The notes under the pieces: generated by a model | Seen by the model: the letters and a program-made list of their open reading frames with translations, nothing else | What the model was told of the DNA's origin: nothing | The model's database searches: none | Program-made: the position numbers and the translations under genes | Shown: one piece after another, positions 9,844-18,562 of the stretch | Position numbering within the stretch: the first letter of the stretch is position 1 | How the letters are laid out: every line of letters begins with the position of its first letter | From: Streptosporangiales bacterium | Lineage (GTDB): Bacteria > Actinomycetota > Actinomycetes > Streptosporangiales > WHSR01 | Length of the DNA stretch: 64,000 nt | Direction of reading: 5' to 3' | Assembly: GCA_009379995.1 (NCBI GenBank) | Contig: WHSR01000014.1 | Coordinates: 1-64,000 of the forward strand

Positions 9844-10719
9844 TCATCCCGCGAGCCGTACGGTCGTCGTCGTTCCCCAGATGGCCAGGCTCAGGAAGAA
9901 GTCGGTGACGTTGATCGCCACGATGACGGTGCGCACCGCCCGGCCGACGGCGACACCGACCCCAGCGGGCCCGCCCGTCGCATGGAAGCCGTAGTAGCAG
10001 TGGATGAGCATCACCACCAGCGCGAAGATCAGCACCTTCCCGAACGACCACAACACATCCTGAGGCGGTAGGAACAGGTGGAAGTAGTGGTCGTAGGTGC
10101 CGGGTGACTGTCCGAAGAACCAGGTGACGATCAGCCGGGTGGACAGGTACGAGGACAGCAGCCCGACCACGTACAGCGGGATGATCGCGATGAACCCGGC
10201 GATGATGCGCGTCGTCACCAGAAACGGCACCGACGGCACCGCCATCACCTCGAGGGCGTCGATCTCGTCGTTGATGCGCATGGCGCCGAGCTGCGCGGTG
10301 AAGCCGCAGCCCACCGTCGCCGACAGCGCCAACCCCGCCACCAGCGGGGAGATCTCCCGGGTGTTGAAGTACGCGGAGACGAAACCGGTGAAGACCGATG
10401 TGCCGACGGTGTCCAGCGCGTTGAAGCCCTGCAGTCCCACCTCGGTACCGGTGAAGAAGGTCATCAGACCGACGATCACAACGGTGCCGCCGACGACGGC
10501 GAGGCCGCCGGTGCCCAGGCTCACCTCGGCCAGCAGCCGCAGCACCTCGCGCTTGTACCGGAGTAGCGCACGGTAGGTCCAGCCGAAGGCGCGCCCGTAG
10601 AAGGACAGTTGATGACCGAGGTCGGCGAGCCCGTCCAGGGGGTACTGCGCCGCCCGCCCCAGCGCCCGAACCGGGCGGGGATAGCGAACCGGGGTCCTGG
10701 CCGTCTCCTCTGCCATCAA
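9844..10719 (-). CDS. yrbE4B: MlaE/YrbE-type ABC permease, YrbE4B position
   Basis: This 291-residue integral membrane protein of the MlaE/YrbE family forms the inner-membrane channel of the Mce lipid importer together with its partner upstream. It has five or six hydrophobic segments and the conserved cytoplasmic stretch AQLGAMRINDEIDALEVM, which contacts the ATPase. The ATG overlaps the yrbE4A stop by four bases. Confidence 0.95.
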   Translation of the reverse strand: MMAEETARTPVRYPRPVRALGRAAQYPLDGLADLGHQLSFYGRAFGWTYRALLRYKREVLRLLAEVSLGTGGLAVVGGTVVIVGLMTFFTGTEVGLQGFNALDTVGTSVFTGFVSAYFNTREISPLVAGLALSATVGCGFTAQLGAMRINDEIDALEVMAVPSVPFLVTTRIIAGFIAIIPLYVVGLLSSYLSTRLIVTWFFGQSPGTYDHYFHLFLPPQDVLWSFGKVLIFALVVMLIHCYYGFHATGGPAGVGVAVGRAVRTVIVAINVTDFFLSLAIWGTTTTVRLAG

Positions 10720-11522
10720 AGCCCCTTCGGCGGCACGACCTGCAGGTAAACCGCGGTGAGAACGAAGTTCACGAAGAACAGCAGGACGAACGTGATGACC
10801 ACCGACTGGTTCACGGCGTCACCGACCCCCTTCGGCCCGCCGCCCGCGGTGAGACCCTTGTACGAGGCGACGAGCGCCGCCAGCGCGCCGAACACCACCG
10901 CCTTGATCTCCGCCGCGTACAGGTCGGGAAGCTGCGCGATGATCGTGAAGGAGGCCAGGTACGCGCCGGGCGTGCCGCCCTGGACGAGGACGTTGAAGAT
11001 GTACCCGCCGACCACCCCGACCACTGAGACGAGGCCGTTGAGGAAGACCGCGACCAGCATGCTGGCGAACATCCGCGGCACTACGAGGCGATAGAGCGGG
11101 TTGATGCCCAGCACCTCCATCGCGTCGATCTCTTCGCGGATCTTCCGCGACCCCAGGTCGGCGCAGATCGCCGAGCCGCCCGCGCCGGCGATCAGCAGCG
11201 CCGTCACCACCGGCGCGGCCTCCCGCACCACCGCGAGCACCGAGGTCGAACCGGTGAAGCTCTGCGCGCCGAACTCCCGGAAGAGGTTGCCGACCTGCAG
11301 GGCGATGACCGCACCGAACGGGATCGAGACCAGCATGGTCGGCAGGATCGTGACGCTGGCGATGAACCACGCCTGCTGGATGAACTCCTTCCACTGAAAC
11401 GGGCGGCGGAACATCACCCGGAAAGTGTCCAGGCACATCGCGACGAAGTTGCCCGGCGCGGACAGTCCGGAGGCCACCGGGCGAGGCGTCGTCAGCCGAT
11501 TGGCCCGACGGTCCTGGGCCAT
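10716..11522 (-). CDS. yrbE4A: MlaE/YrbE-type ABC permease, YrbE4A position
   Basis: This 268-residue membrane protein is the first permease of the Mce importer. It has the family coupling motif ADLGSRKIREEIDAMEVL and several membrane segments from residue 60 to the C-terminus. A hydrophilic N-terminal 25 residues precede the first helix. Its start shares one base with the ATPase stop at 11522, which indicates tight translational coupling. Confidence 0.95.
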   Translation of the reverse strand: MAQDRRANRLTTPRPVASGLSAPGNFVAMCLDTFRVMFRRPFQWKEFIQQAWFIASVTILPTMLVSIPFGAVIALQVGNLFREFGAQSFTGSTSVLAVVREAAPVVTALLIAGAGGSAICADLGSRKIREEIDAMEVLGINPLYRLVVPRMFASMLVAVFLNGLVSVVGVVGGYIFNVLVQGGTPGAYLASFTIIAQLPDLYAAEIKAVVFGALAALVASYKGLTAGGGPKGVGDAVNQSVVITFVLLFFVNFVLTAVYLQVVPPKGL

Positions 11523-12670
11523 TACTGCTCACCCCCGCGGGGCGGATCCCGGAACCACGGGAACTCCCCGCGGTAGGGGTCGTCCTGCGGAGGCTGCTGC
11601 CCGTAGGACCCGTACGGCCGGGTCTCGGAGGACCGGGGGTCGGAAGACTCGGTACGCGGACCGGTGCCCGAGCGCACGCCGCCGGCGGCGTAGTTGTGCC
11701 GATACCACTCCTCGGCCCAGTTACGGCCACGCTCGTCGATGAAGGACCCGGGCGGCGGGGCAAGCCCGTGCTCGCGCAGCCATGCGCCGGGCGGGTGCAT
11801 CGTCGGCCGCGGCGCGCCGCCGCTCGGCATGAGCTGGGGCGGAATCGGCAGCAGGTGACCGTTGTCAGCACCCTGGGCCTCGGCCTCCGCCTCCAGTTCG
11901 GAGACGTCCTTCTCCTCGCTCATCCCGATCGGTCCGTGCCGGCGGGCGGAGAGGAACTGCCGCACCGCCGGCTCGGTGCTGGACAGCAGCATCTCGCGGG
12001 GCCCGAACATCACAAGCTCGCGCCGGAACAACAGCCCGATGTTGTCCGGCAGGGTCCGCGCGGTGTTGACGTCGTGGGTGACGATGAGGAACGTCGCGCC
12101 GGTCTCGGTGTTCAGGTCGACGATGAGCTGGTTGAGGTAGGCGGTGCGCACCGGGTCGAGCCCGGAGTCCGGCTCGTCGAAGAGGATGATCCGCGGGTCG
12201 AGCACCAGCGCCCGGGCCAGGCCGGCCCGCTTGCGCATACCGCCGGAGATCTCGCCGGGCAGCTTTTTCTCCGACCCGAGCAGGCCCACCATCTCCATCT
12301 TCTCGCCGACGATGCGCTTGATCTCCGCCTCGCTGGCGTTGGTGTGCTCCCTGAGCGGGAAGGCGATGTTGTCGTAGACGTTCATCGAGCCGAACAGCGC
12401 GCCGTCCTGGAACAGCACGCCGAACAGCTTGCGCGTCTCGTACAGGTCGTGTTCGGAGAGGCGGGGAAGGTCCCTGCCCTCGATCCAGATATGACCGCGG
12501 TCCGGCTTGAGCAGTCCGACAAGCGTCTTGAGGAAGACGGACTTGCCCGTACCGGACGGCCCCAGGAGGACCGAGATCTCACCCTCGGGGAGGGTGAGCC
12601 CCACATCCGCCCAGATCACCTGCCGGCCAAAGGACTTCGTGAGCCCCTCGACCTTGATCTCGACGCCCAC
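11522..12670 (-). CDS. mceG: Mce-system ABC ATPase (Mkl/MceG type) with long C-terminal tail
   Basis: This ATPase drives the Mce lipid importer. It has Walker A GPSGTGKS at residues 37-44, signature ISGGM at 141-145 and Walker B IILFDEPDSGLD at 161-172. The ABC domain ends near residue 250. A further 110 or so residues are Pro/Gly/Arg-rich and probably disordered, longer than is usual for the family. The mycobacterial homologue mkl also lies between rplL and rpoB. It is first in an operon that runs through to 1481. Confidence 0.95.
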   Translation of the reverse strand: MGVEIKVEGLTKSFGRQVIWADVGLTLPEGEISVLLGPSGTGKSVFLKTLVGLLKPDRGHIWIEGRDLPRLSEHDLYETRKLFGVLFQDGALFGSMNVYDNIAFPLREHTNASEAEIKRIVGEKMEMVGLLGSEKKLPGEISGGMRKRAGLARALVLDPRIILFDEPDSGLDPVRTAYLNQLIVDLNTETGATFLIVTHDVNTARTLPDNIGLLFRRELVMFGPREMLLSSTEPAVRQFLSARRHGPIGMSEEKDVSELEAEAEAQGADNGHLLPIPPQLMPSGGAPRPTMHPPGAWLREHGLAPPPGSFIDERGRNWAEEWYRHNYAAGGVRSGTGPRTESSDPRSSETRPYGSYGQQPPQDDPYRGEFPWFRDPPRGGEQ

Positions 12671-12755
12671 TCGTCACCTTTCGTCCATCCGGAATGCCCC
12701 GGGCTCAACGAGCGAGTAGCCACGAGGTCACGGTCGACCACTGGCCGAAGAAAAT

Positions 12756-12790
12756 GTGTGACCCACGGTAGCGAGTACCGTGGGTCACAC
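12756..12790 (-). terminator. Rho-independent terminator after rplL
   Basis: GTGTGACCCACGGTA (12756-12770) and TACCGTGGGTCACAC (12776-12790) form a perfect 15-bp stem with a 5-base loop. On the minus strand the stem is followed by ATTTTCTT. It should end transcription of rplJ-rplL and insulate the mce operon. Confidence 0.9.
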
Positions 12791-12837
12791 GAGCGGTTTT
12801 CGGTTACTTGACGGTCACTGTTGCCTGGCGGTCACCG

Positions 12838-13233
12838 TCACTTGACGGTCACGGTCGCGCCGGCGCCCTCCAGGGCGGCCTTGGCCTTTTCGGCGGTCTC
12901 CTTGTCGACCTTCTCCAGCAGCGGCTTCGGCGCACCCTCGACGAGGTCCTTGGCCTCCTTGAGACCCAGGCTCGTCAGGCCGCGAACCTCCTTGATGACC
13001 TGGATCTTCTTGTCGCCGGCCCCCTCGAGGACGACGTCGAACTCGGTCTGCTCCTCGGCCGCCGCGGCCTCGGCCGGCGCGCCGGCCGCCGCACCCGGTG
13101 CGGCCGCGACGGCGACCGGGGCGGCCGCCTCGACCTCGAAGGTCTCCTCGAACTTCTTCACGAACTCCGACAGCTCGAGGAGCGTCATCTCCTTGAACGC
13201 GTCAAGCAGCTCGTCGGTGCTGAGCTTGGCCAT
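12838..13233 (-). CDS. rplL: 50S ribosomal protein L7/L12
   Basis: This 131-residue stalk protein recruits translation factors to the ribosome. It has the N-terminal dimerisation region ([19 protein letters not shown]), an Ala/Pro-rich hinge at about residues 40-65, and the C-terminal factor-binding domain ([20 protein letters not shown]). It ends ATVTVK. The end of the gene (GTGACCGTCAAGT) is repeated about 25 bases after its stop, at 12805-12817. It follows rplJ by 21 bases. Confidence 0.98.
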   Translation of the reverse strand: MAKLSTDELLDAFKEMTLLELSEFVKKFEETFEVEAAAPVAVAAAPGAAAGAPAEAAAAEEQTEFDVVLEGAGDKKIQVIKEVRGLTSLGLKEAKDLVEGAPKPLLEKVDKETAEKAKAALEGAGATVTVK

Positions 13234-13254
13234 GTTTTCCTTTCCTCCTGCTGA

Positions 13255-13890
13255 TCAGTCGTCGCCCTTGCCGACACCCTGCTGCTCGGGGACATCCTGC
13301 TCGCCGACGTCCGGGGACGCCACCTCCTGCGTCGCTTCGCCTGCCGGCTCGCTCGTCCCCTCGCCGCCTTCGGCCTCGGCACGCTTCGCGCGTAGCGCCT
13401 CCGCGAGCTGGGCGGCCTGGGTGGGCAGCGCGTTGAAGAGCGACGCCGCCTTGCTCATCGGCGCCTTCATGGCGCCGGCCATCTTCGCGAGGAGTACCTC
13501 CCGCGACTCCAGATCGGCGAGCCTGGTGATCTCCTCGGGCGTCATCGCCTTGCCCTCGAGGATGCCACCCTTGATCACCAGGGCCGGGTTGGTCCTGGCG
13601 AAGTCCCGCAACCCCTTGGCGGTCTCGACCGGATCTCCCTTGACGAACGCGACAGCCGACGGACCCTCCAGCAGGCCCTGCATCTCATCCGCCAGACCGG
13701 CGTCCCGGACCGCGAGCTTGGTCAGGGTGTTCTTCACCACGGCGAACCGAGCGTTCTCGCCGAGAGAACGGCGCAGCTCGCCCAGCTGGGCCACGCTGAG
13801 CCCGCGGTAGTCGGCGAGCACGGCGCCGTTCGAGCTCTCGAACTCCTCCGTGAGCTCGGCGACCGCGGCTACCTTCTCCGCCTTCGCCAT
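13255..13890 (-). CDS. rplJ: 50S ribosomal protein L10
   Basis: L10 anchors the L7/L12 stalk to the ribosome. The start ATG at 13890 ([10 protein letters not shown]) has AAGGAGG at ideal spacing. The long upstream frame extension to 14094 runs through the leader and is rejected. The product is 211 residues with an acidic, Glu/Gly-rich tail of some 35 residues beyond the usual end. It is cotranscribed with rplL and normally autoregulated by the L10-L12 complex binding its leader. Confidence 0.97.
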   Translation of the reverse strand: MAKAEKVAAVAELTEEFESSNGAVLADYRGLSVAQLGELRRSLGENARFAVVKNTLTKLAVRDAGLADEMQGLLEGPSAVAFVKGDPVETAKGLRDFARTNPALVIKGGILEGKAMTPEEITRLADLESREVLLAKMAGAMKAPMSKAASLFNALPTQAAQLAEALRAKRAEAEGGEGTSEPAGEATQEVASPDVGEQDVPEQQGVGKGDD

Positions 13891-14110
13891 GCGCCTCCTT
13901 TCGTAACCCACGCCGACGAAGGTCCCGACAAACAGAAAACGCCCCGGCGCAGGCGCACGGGGCGTCGGCGGGCCTGGAGGCACACGGCGTCTCAGCCCAT
14001 CGGCTCTCGTCACCTGCGCGGGCCGCCCGCTCTCGCGGGACCTTCGGCCACCCCCGCCATGTGGGCTTGGGTGACGACCGGCGGTCTTCGGCAAACGTGA
14101 GCATACGTAC
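13891..14110 (-). promoter_or_regulatory. rplJ leader region (candidate L10 leader)
   Basis: This is a gene-free, G+C-rich stretch between the toxin gene and rplJ. It contains several dyads, including CCCGCGAG-like arms near 14025-14040 and the attenuator-like hairpin listed separately. In many bacteria L10 binds a structured leader here to repress rplJL. The position fits, but the fold was not tested. Confidence 0.45.
13939..13965 (-). terminator. Attenuator-like hairpin in the rplJ leader
   Basis: ACGCCCCG (13939-13946) pairs with CGGGGCGT (13958-13965), with an inner GCGC stem. On the minus strand it is followed by TTTTCTGTTT, about 45 bases before the rplJ ATG. That is the layout of a rho-independent attenuator controlling rplJL. 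Confidence 0.65.
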
Positions 14111-14136
14111 GGGTGGCCGTGCTGGCAAAATCGCGG

Positions 14137-14529
14137 TCAGCCGCTCCGGACGAAGGACCGGAGGATATCGGCGATCTCCTTGACCTCTTCGAGTTCACCC
14201 GCCGCAACCGAGACGACCAAGTCGTACGCCGCATCCTCGGCCGGCTGCAAGCGGACGTCGTTCTTGCGCAGGAAGACTGTGGTCACCAGCCATGCGGCAC
14301 GCTTGTTGCCGTCGATAAACGGGGGGTTGACCACGAGTGACTGGAGCGGTGCCGCAGCCTTCTCGACGAGGTCGGGATAGGCCTCCTGCCCGAACATCGC
14401 CGCCTGCGGGCGATGGATCGCCGAGTCCAGCAAGCCCGCGTCTCGAAGAGGCGGCGGGTCTTCGGGTGAGCGTTCGCACGCGACGGCGGCAAGCTCCAGC
14501 GCCTGCTCTACGCTCACATAACGGGTCAT
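14137..14529 (-). CDS. Doc/Fic-type toxin with altered catalytic motif
   Basis: This 130-residue protein matches the Doc branch of the Fic family: RPQAAMFG, then the Fic core NPPFIDGNKRAAW at residues 68-80. Doc toxins phosphorylate elongation factor Tu and stop translation. The core motif of active Fic/Doc proteins is HxFx(D/E)xNKR or NHPxxDGNKR. Here the residue in the catalytic His position is a proline (Pro69), so the protein may be inactive or act differently. It starts one base after the antitoxin stop. The pair sits between rplA and rplJ, on the same strand. Confidence 0.88.
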   Translation of the reverse strand: MTRYVSVEQALELAAVACERSPEDPPPLRDAGLLDSAIHRPQAAMFGQEAYPDLVEKAAAPLQSLVVNPPFIDGNKRAAWLVTTVFLRKNDVRLQPAEDAAYDLVVSVAAGELEEVKEIADILRSFVRSG

Positions 14530-14530
14530 T

Positions 14531-14665
14531 TCATTTGCCCATCCGTCGGGCGAGATACTCCTCGACGGCAGACCTCACCACCTGCTGCATGCTCCGACCC
14601 TCGGCATCAGCTTGCCGCCGGAGCGCCTCGGTCTGCTCGTCGCTGAGCCGAAGCGTCATAGCCAT
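14531..14665 (-). CDS. Ribbon-helix-helix antitoxin
   Basis: This is a small 44-residue protein: MAMTLRLSDEQTEALRRQA, then a helix ending EEYLARRMGK. It is a typical ribbon-helix-helix (CopG/Arc-like) DNA-binding antitoxin: a beta strand (MTLRLS) and two helices. Its stop is followed after one base by the toxin ATG. It should neutralise the Doc-like protein and repress the pair through the palindrome just upstream. Confidence 0.85.
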   Translation of the reverse strand: MAMTLRLSDEQTEALRRQADAEGRSMQQVVRSAVEEYLARRMGK

Positions 14666-14689
14666 ACCCGAGATGGCACCCGGGCTCGA

Positions 14690-14702
14690 TACCAAAGTGG
14701 TA
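14690..14702 (-). promoter_or_regulatory. Candidate operator of the toxin-antitoxin pair
   Basis: TACCA-AAG-TGGTA is a perfect inverted repeat in the 40-base gap between the rplA stop and the antitoxin start. Ribbon-helix-helix antitoxins usually repress their own promoter through short palindromes in this place. It suggests the pair is controlled separately from the ribosomal operon. Confidence 0.55.
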
Positions 14703-14705
14703 CCG

Positions 14706-15437
14706 CTAACTCGCGGCGGCGCCGGCCTCCTCGAGGTCCGCGGCCAGGTTGCGGGTGCGGTTGGGGTCGACCGGGATGCCCGGCCCCATCGTGGAGGTGA
14801 CGGTGACCTTCCTCAGGTAGCGGCCCTTCGCGGCGGACGGCTTGAGCCTGATCACCTCTTCGATCGCGGCCTGGTAGTTCTCCACCAAGGCGCGGTCGGA
14901 GAACGAGGCCTTGCCGACCCGGAAGTGCACGTTGCCCTGCCGGTCGACGCGGAACTCGATCTTGCCGCCCTTGATGTCGGCCACAGCCTTGCCGACGTCC
15001 GGCGTCACCGTGCCGGTCTTGGGGTTGGGCATCAGGCCGCGCGGGCCCAAGACGCGGCCGAGCCGGCCGACCTTGGCCATCATGTCGGGGGTGGCGACGC
15101 AAGCGTCGAAGCCGAGGAAGCCGTTCTGCACTTCTTCGATCATGTCGTCCGACCCCACGTAGTCGGCACCCGCCTCGCGCGCCTCGTCGGCACGGGGGCC
15201 GGTGGCGAACACCAACACCCGGGCGGTCTTGCCGGTGCCGTGCGGAAGGTTGACGGTGCCCCGGACCATCTGGTCCGCCTTGCGGGGGTCGACGCCCAGC
15301 CGCAGTGCCACCTCGACGGTGCCGTCGAACTTGGTGGGCGACGTCTCCTTGGCCAGCCGCATGGCCTCGCCGGGGCTGTACAGCCGGGTGCGGTCGACCA
15401 GCTCGGCGACCCGGCGGTAGTTCTTGCTGCGCTGCAT
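14706..15437 (-). CDS. rplA: 50S ribosomal protein L1
   Basis: This 243-residue L1 protein binds 23S rRNA at the L1 stalk and often its own mRNA. Conserved parts are [10 protein letters not shown] at the start, [11 protein letters not shown] in the middle and [11 protein letters not shown]-like [11 protein letters not shown] near the end. The ATG at 15437 is chosen over a GTG two codons earlier because GAGGAG lies six bases before it. It is followed by the toxin-antitoxin pair instead of directly by rplJ. Confidence 0.97.
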   Translation of the reverse strand: MQRSKNYRRVAELVDRTRLYSPGEAMRLAKETSPTKFDGTVEVALRLGVDPRKADQMVRGTVNLPHGTGKTARVLVFATGPRADEAREAGADYVGSDDMIEEVQNGFLGFDACVATPDMMAKVGRLGRVLGPRGLMPNPKTGTVTPDVGKAVADIKGGKIEFRVDRQGNVHFRVGKASFSDRALVENYQAAIEEVIRLKPSAAKGRYLRKVTVTSTMGPGIPVDPNRTRNLAADLEEAGAAAS

Positions 15438-15496
15438 GTTCACTCCTCGTGGAGGTTGGTGGTACGGGTCAGCGCGGACCCTCCCACACGCTTACC

Positions 15497-15526
15497 TTCC
15501 CGTGATCTTGCAGAAGATCACGGGAA
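15497..15526. repeat. Hairpin between rplK and rplA (family CCCGTGATCTT)
   Basis: TTCCCGTGATCTT (15497-15509) and AAGATCACGGGAA (15514-15526) form a perfect 13-bp stem with loop GCAG. No U-run follows, so full termination is unlikely; it may tune rplK/rplA levels or be a processing site. The same core CCCGTGATCTTGCAG recurs in the terminator at 29548-29610, and a shortened form occurs at 23772-23793. Confidence 0.75.
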
Positions 15527-15548
15527 ACGGGTGCCGGGGTACGGCAGG

Positions 15549-15983
15549 TCAGTCGTCCTTGACAGTGACGCCCATGGAGCGGGCAGTCCCGGCGATGATC
15601 TTCTCTGCCGCCTCGATGGTCGCCGTGTTGAGGTCCGGCATCTTCGTCTGCGCGATCTCTCGCACCTGATCGCGGCTGAGCGCCGCCACCTTGGTCTTGT
15701 GCGGCTCGCTGCTGCCCTTCTCCAGGCCTGCGGCCTTCTTGATCAGGTCGGTGGCCGGAGGGGTCTTCGTGACGAAGACGAACGACCGATCCTCGTGGAT
15801 CGTGATCTCCACCGGGATGATGTTCCCGCGCTGGGACTCCGTCGCGGCGTTGTACTGCCTGCAGAAGTCCATGATGTTGACGCCGTGCGGACCCAGCGCG
15901 GTGCCGACGGGCGGCGCAGGGGTCGCCTGCCCAGCGGGAAGCTGGACCTTGACGACGGCGGCGACCTTCTTCTTCGGAGGCAT
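15549..15983 (-). CDS. rplK: 50S ribosomal protein L11
   Basis: This 144-residue L11 sits at the GTPase-associated centre of the ribosome. It has the expected [17 protein letters not shown] motif in the N-terminal domain and the C-terminal RNA-binding domain ([10 protein letters not shown], then MGVTVKDD at the end). It follows nusG after 31 bases and precedes rplA. Confidence 0.98.
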   Translation of the reverse strand: MPPKKKVAAVVKVQLPAGQATPAPPVGTALGPHGVNIMDFCRQYNAATESQRGNIIPVEITIHEDRSFVFVTKTPPATDLIKKAAGLEKGSSEPHKTKVAALSRDQVREIAQTKMPDLNTATIEAAEKIIAGTARSMGVTVKDD

Positions 15984-16014
15984 GCTTCTTCCGGGTTCTC
16001 GTCAGGGGTACGTA

Positions 16015-16731
16015 CTAGATCTTCGAGACCTGGTTGAACGACAGCTCGACCGGGGTCTCCCGGCCGAAGATCGACACCAGGACCTTGAGCTTCTGCGCCT
16101 CCGCGTTGATCTCGCTGACCGTCGCGGGAAGCGTGGCGAACGGGCCCTCCATAACGGTAACCGACTCGCCGACCTCGAAGTCTACCTTCCGGAGCTCCTC
16201 CTCCTTCTTCTTCTCCTCCGGCTCGGGAGCAAGGAGCGCCGCCACCTCGCCCACGCTCAGCGGCGAGGGACGGCTGGACAGACCGACGAAACCCGTCACC
16301 CCGGGTGTGTTGCGTACCGCCGCCCACGATTCGTCGGTGAGGACCATCCGGACGAGGATGTACCCGGGCAACACCTTCTCGGCCACCTGCTGGCGCTTGC
16401 CGCCCTTGACCTCGGTGACCTGATGCGTCGGCACCTCCACCTGGAAGATGTAGTCCTCCATGTTGAGGGATCCGGTGCGGCTCTCGAGGTTGGCCTTCAC
16501 GCGGTTCTCGTACCCGGCGTACGAGTGCACCACGTACCAGTCGCCGGGGAGGGCCTGCAGGTGCCGCCTGAGCTCCTCGACCGGATCGGACTCGATCTCC
16601 TCGATCTCCTCACCGGCCTCGGGCTCCGTGTCGGTGGTCTCCTCCTCGGCGGACTCCAGGGCCGCCTCCTCCGACAGCATGCCCGGGCCCTCGGGAGGCT
16701 CGTCGGTGGGCACTGGGGACGACTCGGACAC
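16015..16731 (-). CDS. nusG: Transcription termination/antitermination factor NusG
   Basis: This 238-residue NusG binds RNA polymerase and links it to Rho or the ribosome. An acidic N-terminal extension (about residues 1-60) is typical of actinobacteria. The NGN domain follows ([18 protein letters not shown], about 66-83), and the KOW domain is near the C-terminus ([19 protein letters not shown]). It lies between secE and rplK in the standard order. Confidence 0.98.
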   Translation of the reverse strand: MSESSPVPTDEPPEGPGMLSEEAALESAEEETTDTEPEAGEEIEEIESDPVEELRRHLQALPGDWYVVHSYAGYENRVKANLESRTGSLNMEDYIFQVEVPTHQVTEVKGGKRQQVAEKVLPGYILVRMVLTDESWAAVRNTPGVTGFVGLSSRPSPLSVGEVAALLAPEPEEKKKEEELRKVDFEVGESVTVMEGPFATLPATVSEINAEAQKLKVLVSIFGRETPVELSFNQVSKI

Positions 16732-16791
16732 GGCGTTTGCCTTCTCTATCTCATGGGTGTTTCCGGCGGGCCGGAGTACGTGCGCACGAAC

Positions 16792-17034
16792 TCAACCGAA
16801 GACTTTGATCACCAGCTGGCTGAAGCCAAAGTCCAGACCGGAGACGATCCCGACCATGATGAGGACGAACACGAGGGCCACGCTGGTGTATGTGACGAGC
16901 TCCCTGCGGGTCGGCCAGATGACCTTGCGCAGCTCGGCTACTACCTGACGGTAGAAGAGAGCAGGGGAGGTACGCCCCCCTCCTGGGGTCGGGCGCCCTC
17001 TCGTCGGGGTGCCCCCCCGCGTCTGCGTCGCCAT
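16792..17034 (-). CDS. secE: Preprotein translocase subunit SecE
   Basis: This 80-residue SecE has the amphipathic motif ELRKVIWPTRRELVTYT, followed by one membrane helix to the C-terminus. It stabilises SecY in the protein-export channel. The start MATQTRGG at 17034 is chosen. The open frame continues upstream to 17172 but runs through tRNA-Trp, so the longer form is wrong. The N-terminal 30 residues are Gly/Arg/Thr-rich. Confidence 0.96.
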   Translation of the reverse strand: MATQTRGGTPTRGRPTPGGGRTSPALFYRQVVAELRKVIWPTRRELVTYTSVALVFVLIMVGIVSGLDFGFSQLVIKVFG

Positions 17035-17083
17035 ACCCTCACCTGACTCGGTCGTGATCGTCGCATGTGCGGACTGCACTCCG

Positions 17084-17156
17084 CAGGGCAGGAGGGACTC
17101 GAACCCCCAACCGCCGGTTTTGGAGACCGGGACTCTGCCAATTGAGCTACTGCCCT
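17084..17156 (-). tRNA. tRNA-Trp (anticodon CCA)
   Basis: The minus strand folds as a 73-base cloverleaf beginning AGGGCAGTAGCTCAATTGG. The anticodon stem-loop is CGGTCTCCAAAACCGG with anticodon CCA, the T-arm is GGGGGTTCGAGTCCC, and the discriminator base is G. It lies just before secE, as in other actinobacteria. Confidence 0.97.
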
Positions 17157-17336
17157 TTGTCGTGACCGCCAAAGCTTACATGCCCCGGCGACATCCGGAG
17201 TCTACGTGGCCGAGGCCGTGGACGTCGAACGGGCGGCGTGTTTGTGGACTCGATGACGCGGCTGTGTGGACTCGGCGGCGCGACCCGCCGTTATCGGTTG
17301 GCGGCCGCGCTTTGCTTCATGGAAGCATGAGAAGCC

Positions 17337-18548
17337 ATGAGAACGGCCACAAGGAGCCCCCGAGGGATCTCCGCACGCATCGCCGGCATCACCGAATCGG
17401 CCACCCTCGCGGTCGACGCGAAGGCCAGAGCGTTGAAGGAGGCAGGCCGACCGGTCATCGGCTTCGGCGCGGGCCAACCCGACTTCCCGACGCCCCAGCC
17501 CATCGTCGAGGCGGCGGTCGAGGCCTGCCGCAATCCGCGTTACCACGGCTACACGGCGCCGGCGGGTCTGCCCGAGCTCCGCGAGGCGGTGGCGGCGAAG
17601 ACCAAGCGGGACTCCGACTACTCGGTGGAGCCGAGCCAGGTGCTCATCACCAACGGCGGCAAGCACGCGGTGTTCGCCGCGTTCACCGTCCTCCTCGATC
17701 CCGGCGACGAGGTGCTGCTGCCGGCGCCGTACTGGACGACGTACCCGGAGGCGATCAGGCTCGCCGACGGCCGGGCCGTCGAGGTGCACACCGACGAGTC
17801 CACCGGTTACCGAGCGACCATCGAGCAGCTGGAGGCGGCACGGACCGAGCGGACCAAGGCCCTGCTGTTCTGCTCCCCGTCCAACCCCACCGGTGCGGTC
17901 TACTCGCCCGACGAGGTCGCGGCGATCGGCCGCTGGGCGGTCGAGCACGGCCTGTGGGTGGTCTGCGACGAGATCTACGAGCACCTGGTGTACGGCGACG
18001 CGACGTTCTCGTCGATGCCGGCGCTCGTGCCCGAGCTGGCCGACGGGTGCGTGGTGGTCAACGGGGTGGCGAAGACGTACGCCATGACCGGATGGCGGGT
18101 CGGGTGGCTGGTGGGTCCGAACAATGTCGTCAAGGGCGCGACCAACCTGCAGTCGCACACCACGTCCAACGTCTGCAACGTCGCCCAGGCGGCGGCCGTC
18201 GCGGCGGTCTCCGGTGACCTGTCGGCGGTGGCCGAGATGCGCGCAGCGTTCGACCGGCGGCGGAAGACGATCGTCCGGATGCTGGCCGAGGTTCCCGGCG
18301 TCGTGTGCCCGGAACCGGAGGGCGCCTTCTACGCCTACCCATCGGTGAAGCAGGTGCTCGGCCGCACGATCCGGGGACGGACCCCGCAGACCTCGCTCGA
18401 GCTGGCCGAGCTGATCCTGGAGGAGGTCGAGGTCGCCGTCGTGCCGGGAGAGGCGTTCGGCGCCGGAGGCTACTTCCGGATGTCGTACGCGCTCGGCGAC
18501 GACGACCTCGCCGAGGGTGTCACCCGGATCGCCGAACTACTGGGCTGA
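17337..18548 (+). CDS. aspC: Aspartate/aromatic-type aminotransferase (class I)
   Basis: This 403-residue PLP enzyme of aminotransferase fold type I most likely moves the amino group between aspartate and 2-oxoglutarate. Visible sites are the substrate loop [11 protein letters not shown] (43-53), the cofactor-contacting SPSNPTGA (N183), D211 in CDEIYEHL, the Schiff-base lysine K246 in [14 protein letters not shown], and the C-terminal arginine in YFRMSYA. It lies upstream of, and divergent from, the secE block, a common place for this gene in actinobacteria. Related prephenate aminotransferases cannot be excluded. Confidence 0.92.
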   Translation: MRTATRSPRGISARIAGITESATLAVDAKARALKEAGRPVIGFGAGQPDFPTPQPIVEAAVEACRNPRYHGYTAPAGLPELREAVAAKTKRDSDYSVEPSQVLITNGGKHAVFAAFTVLLDPGDEVLLPAPYWTTYPEAIRLADGRAVEVHTDESTGYRATIEQLEAARTERTKALLFCSPSNPTGAVYSPDEVAAIGRWAVEHGLWVVCDEIYEHLVYGDATFSSMPALVPELADGCVVVNGVAKTYAMTGWRVGWLVGPNNVVKGATNLQSHTTSNVCNVAQAAAVAAVSGDLSAVAEMRAAFDRRRKTIVRMLAEVPGVVCPEPEGAFYAYPSVKQVLGRTIRGRTPQTSLELAELILEEVEVAVVPGEAFGAGGYFRMSYALGDDDLAEGVTRIAELLG

Positions 18549-18562
18549 GGGCGCGAGGCTGT

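Noticed and set aside
13255-14094. 279-residue L10 starting at 14094
   Set aside because: The extension covers the leader hairpin and has no L10 similarity; MAKAEK at 13890 has an ideal ribosome-binding site.
16792-17172. Longer SecE starting before 17034
   Set aside because: The extra segment is the tRNA-Trp gene.
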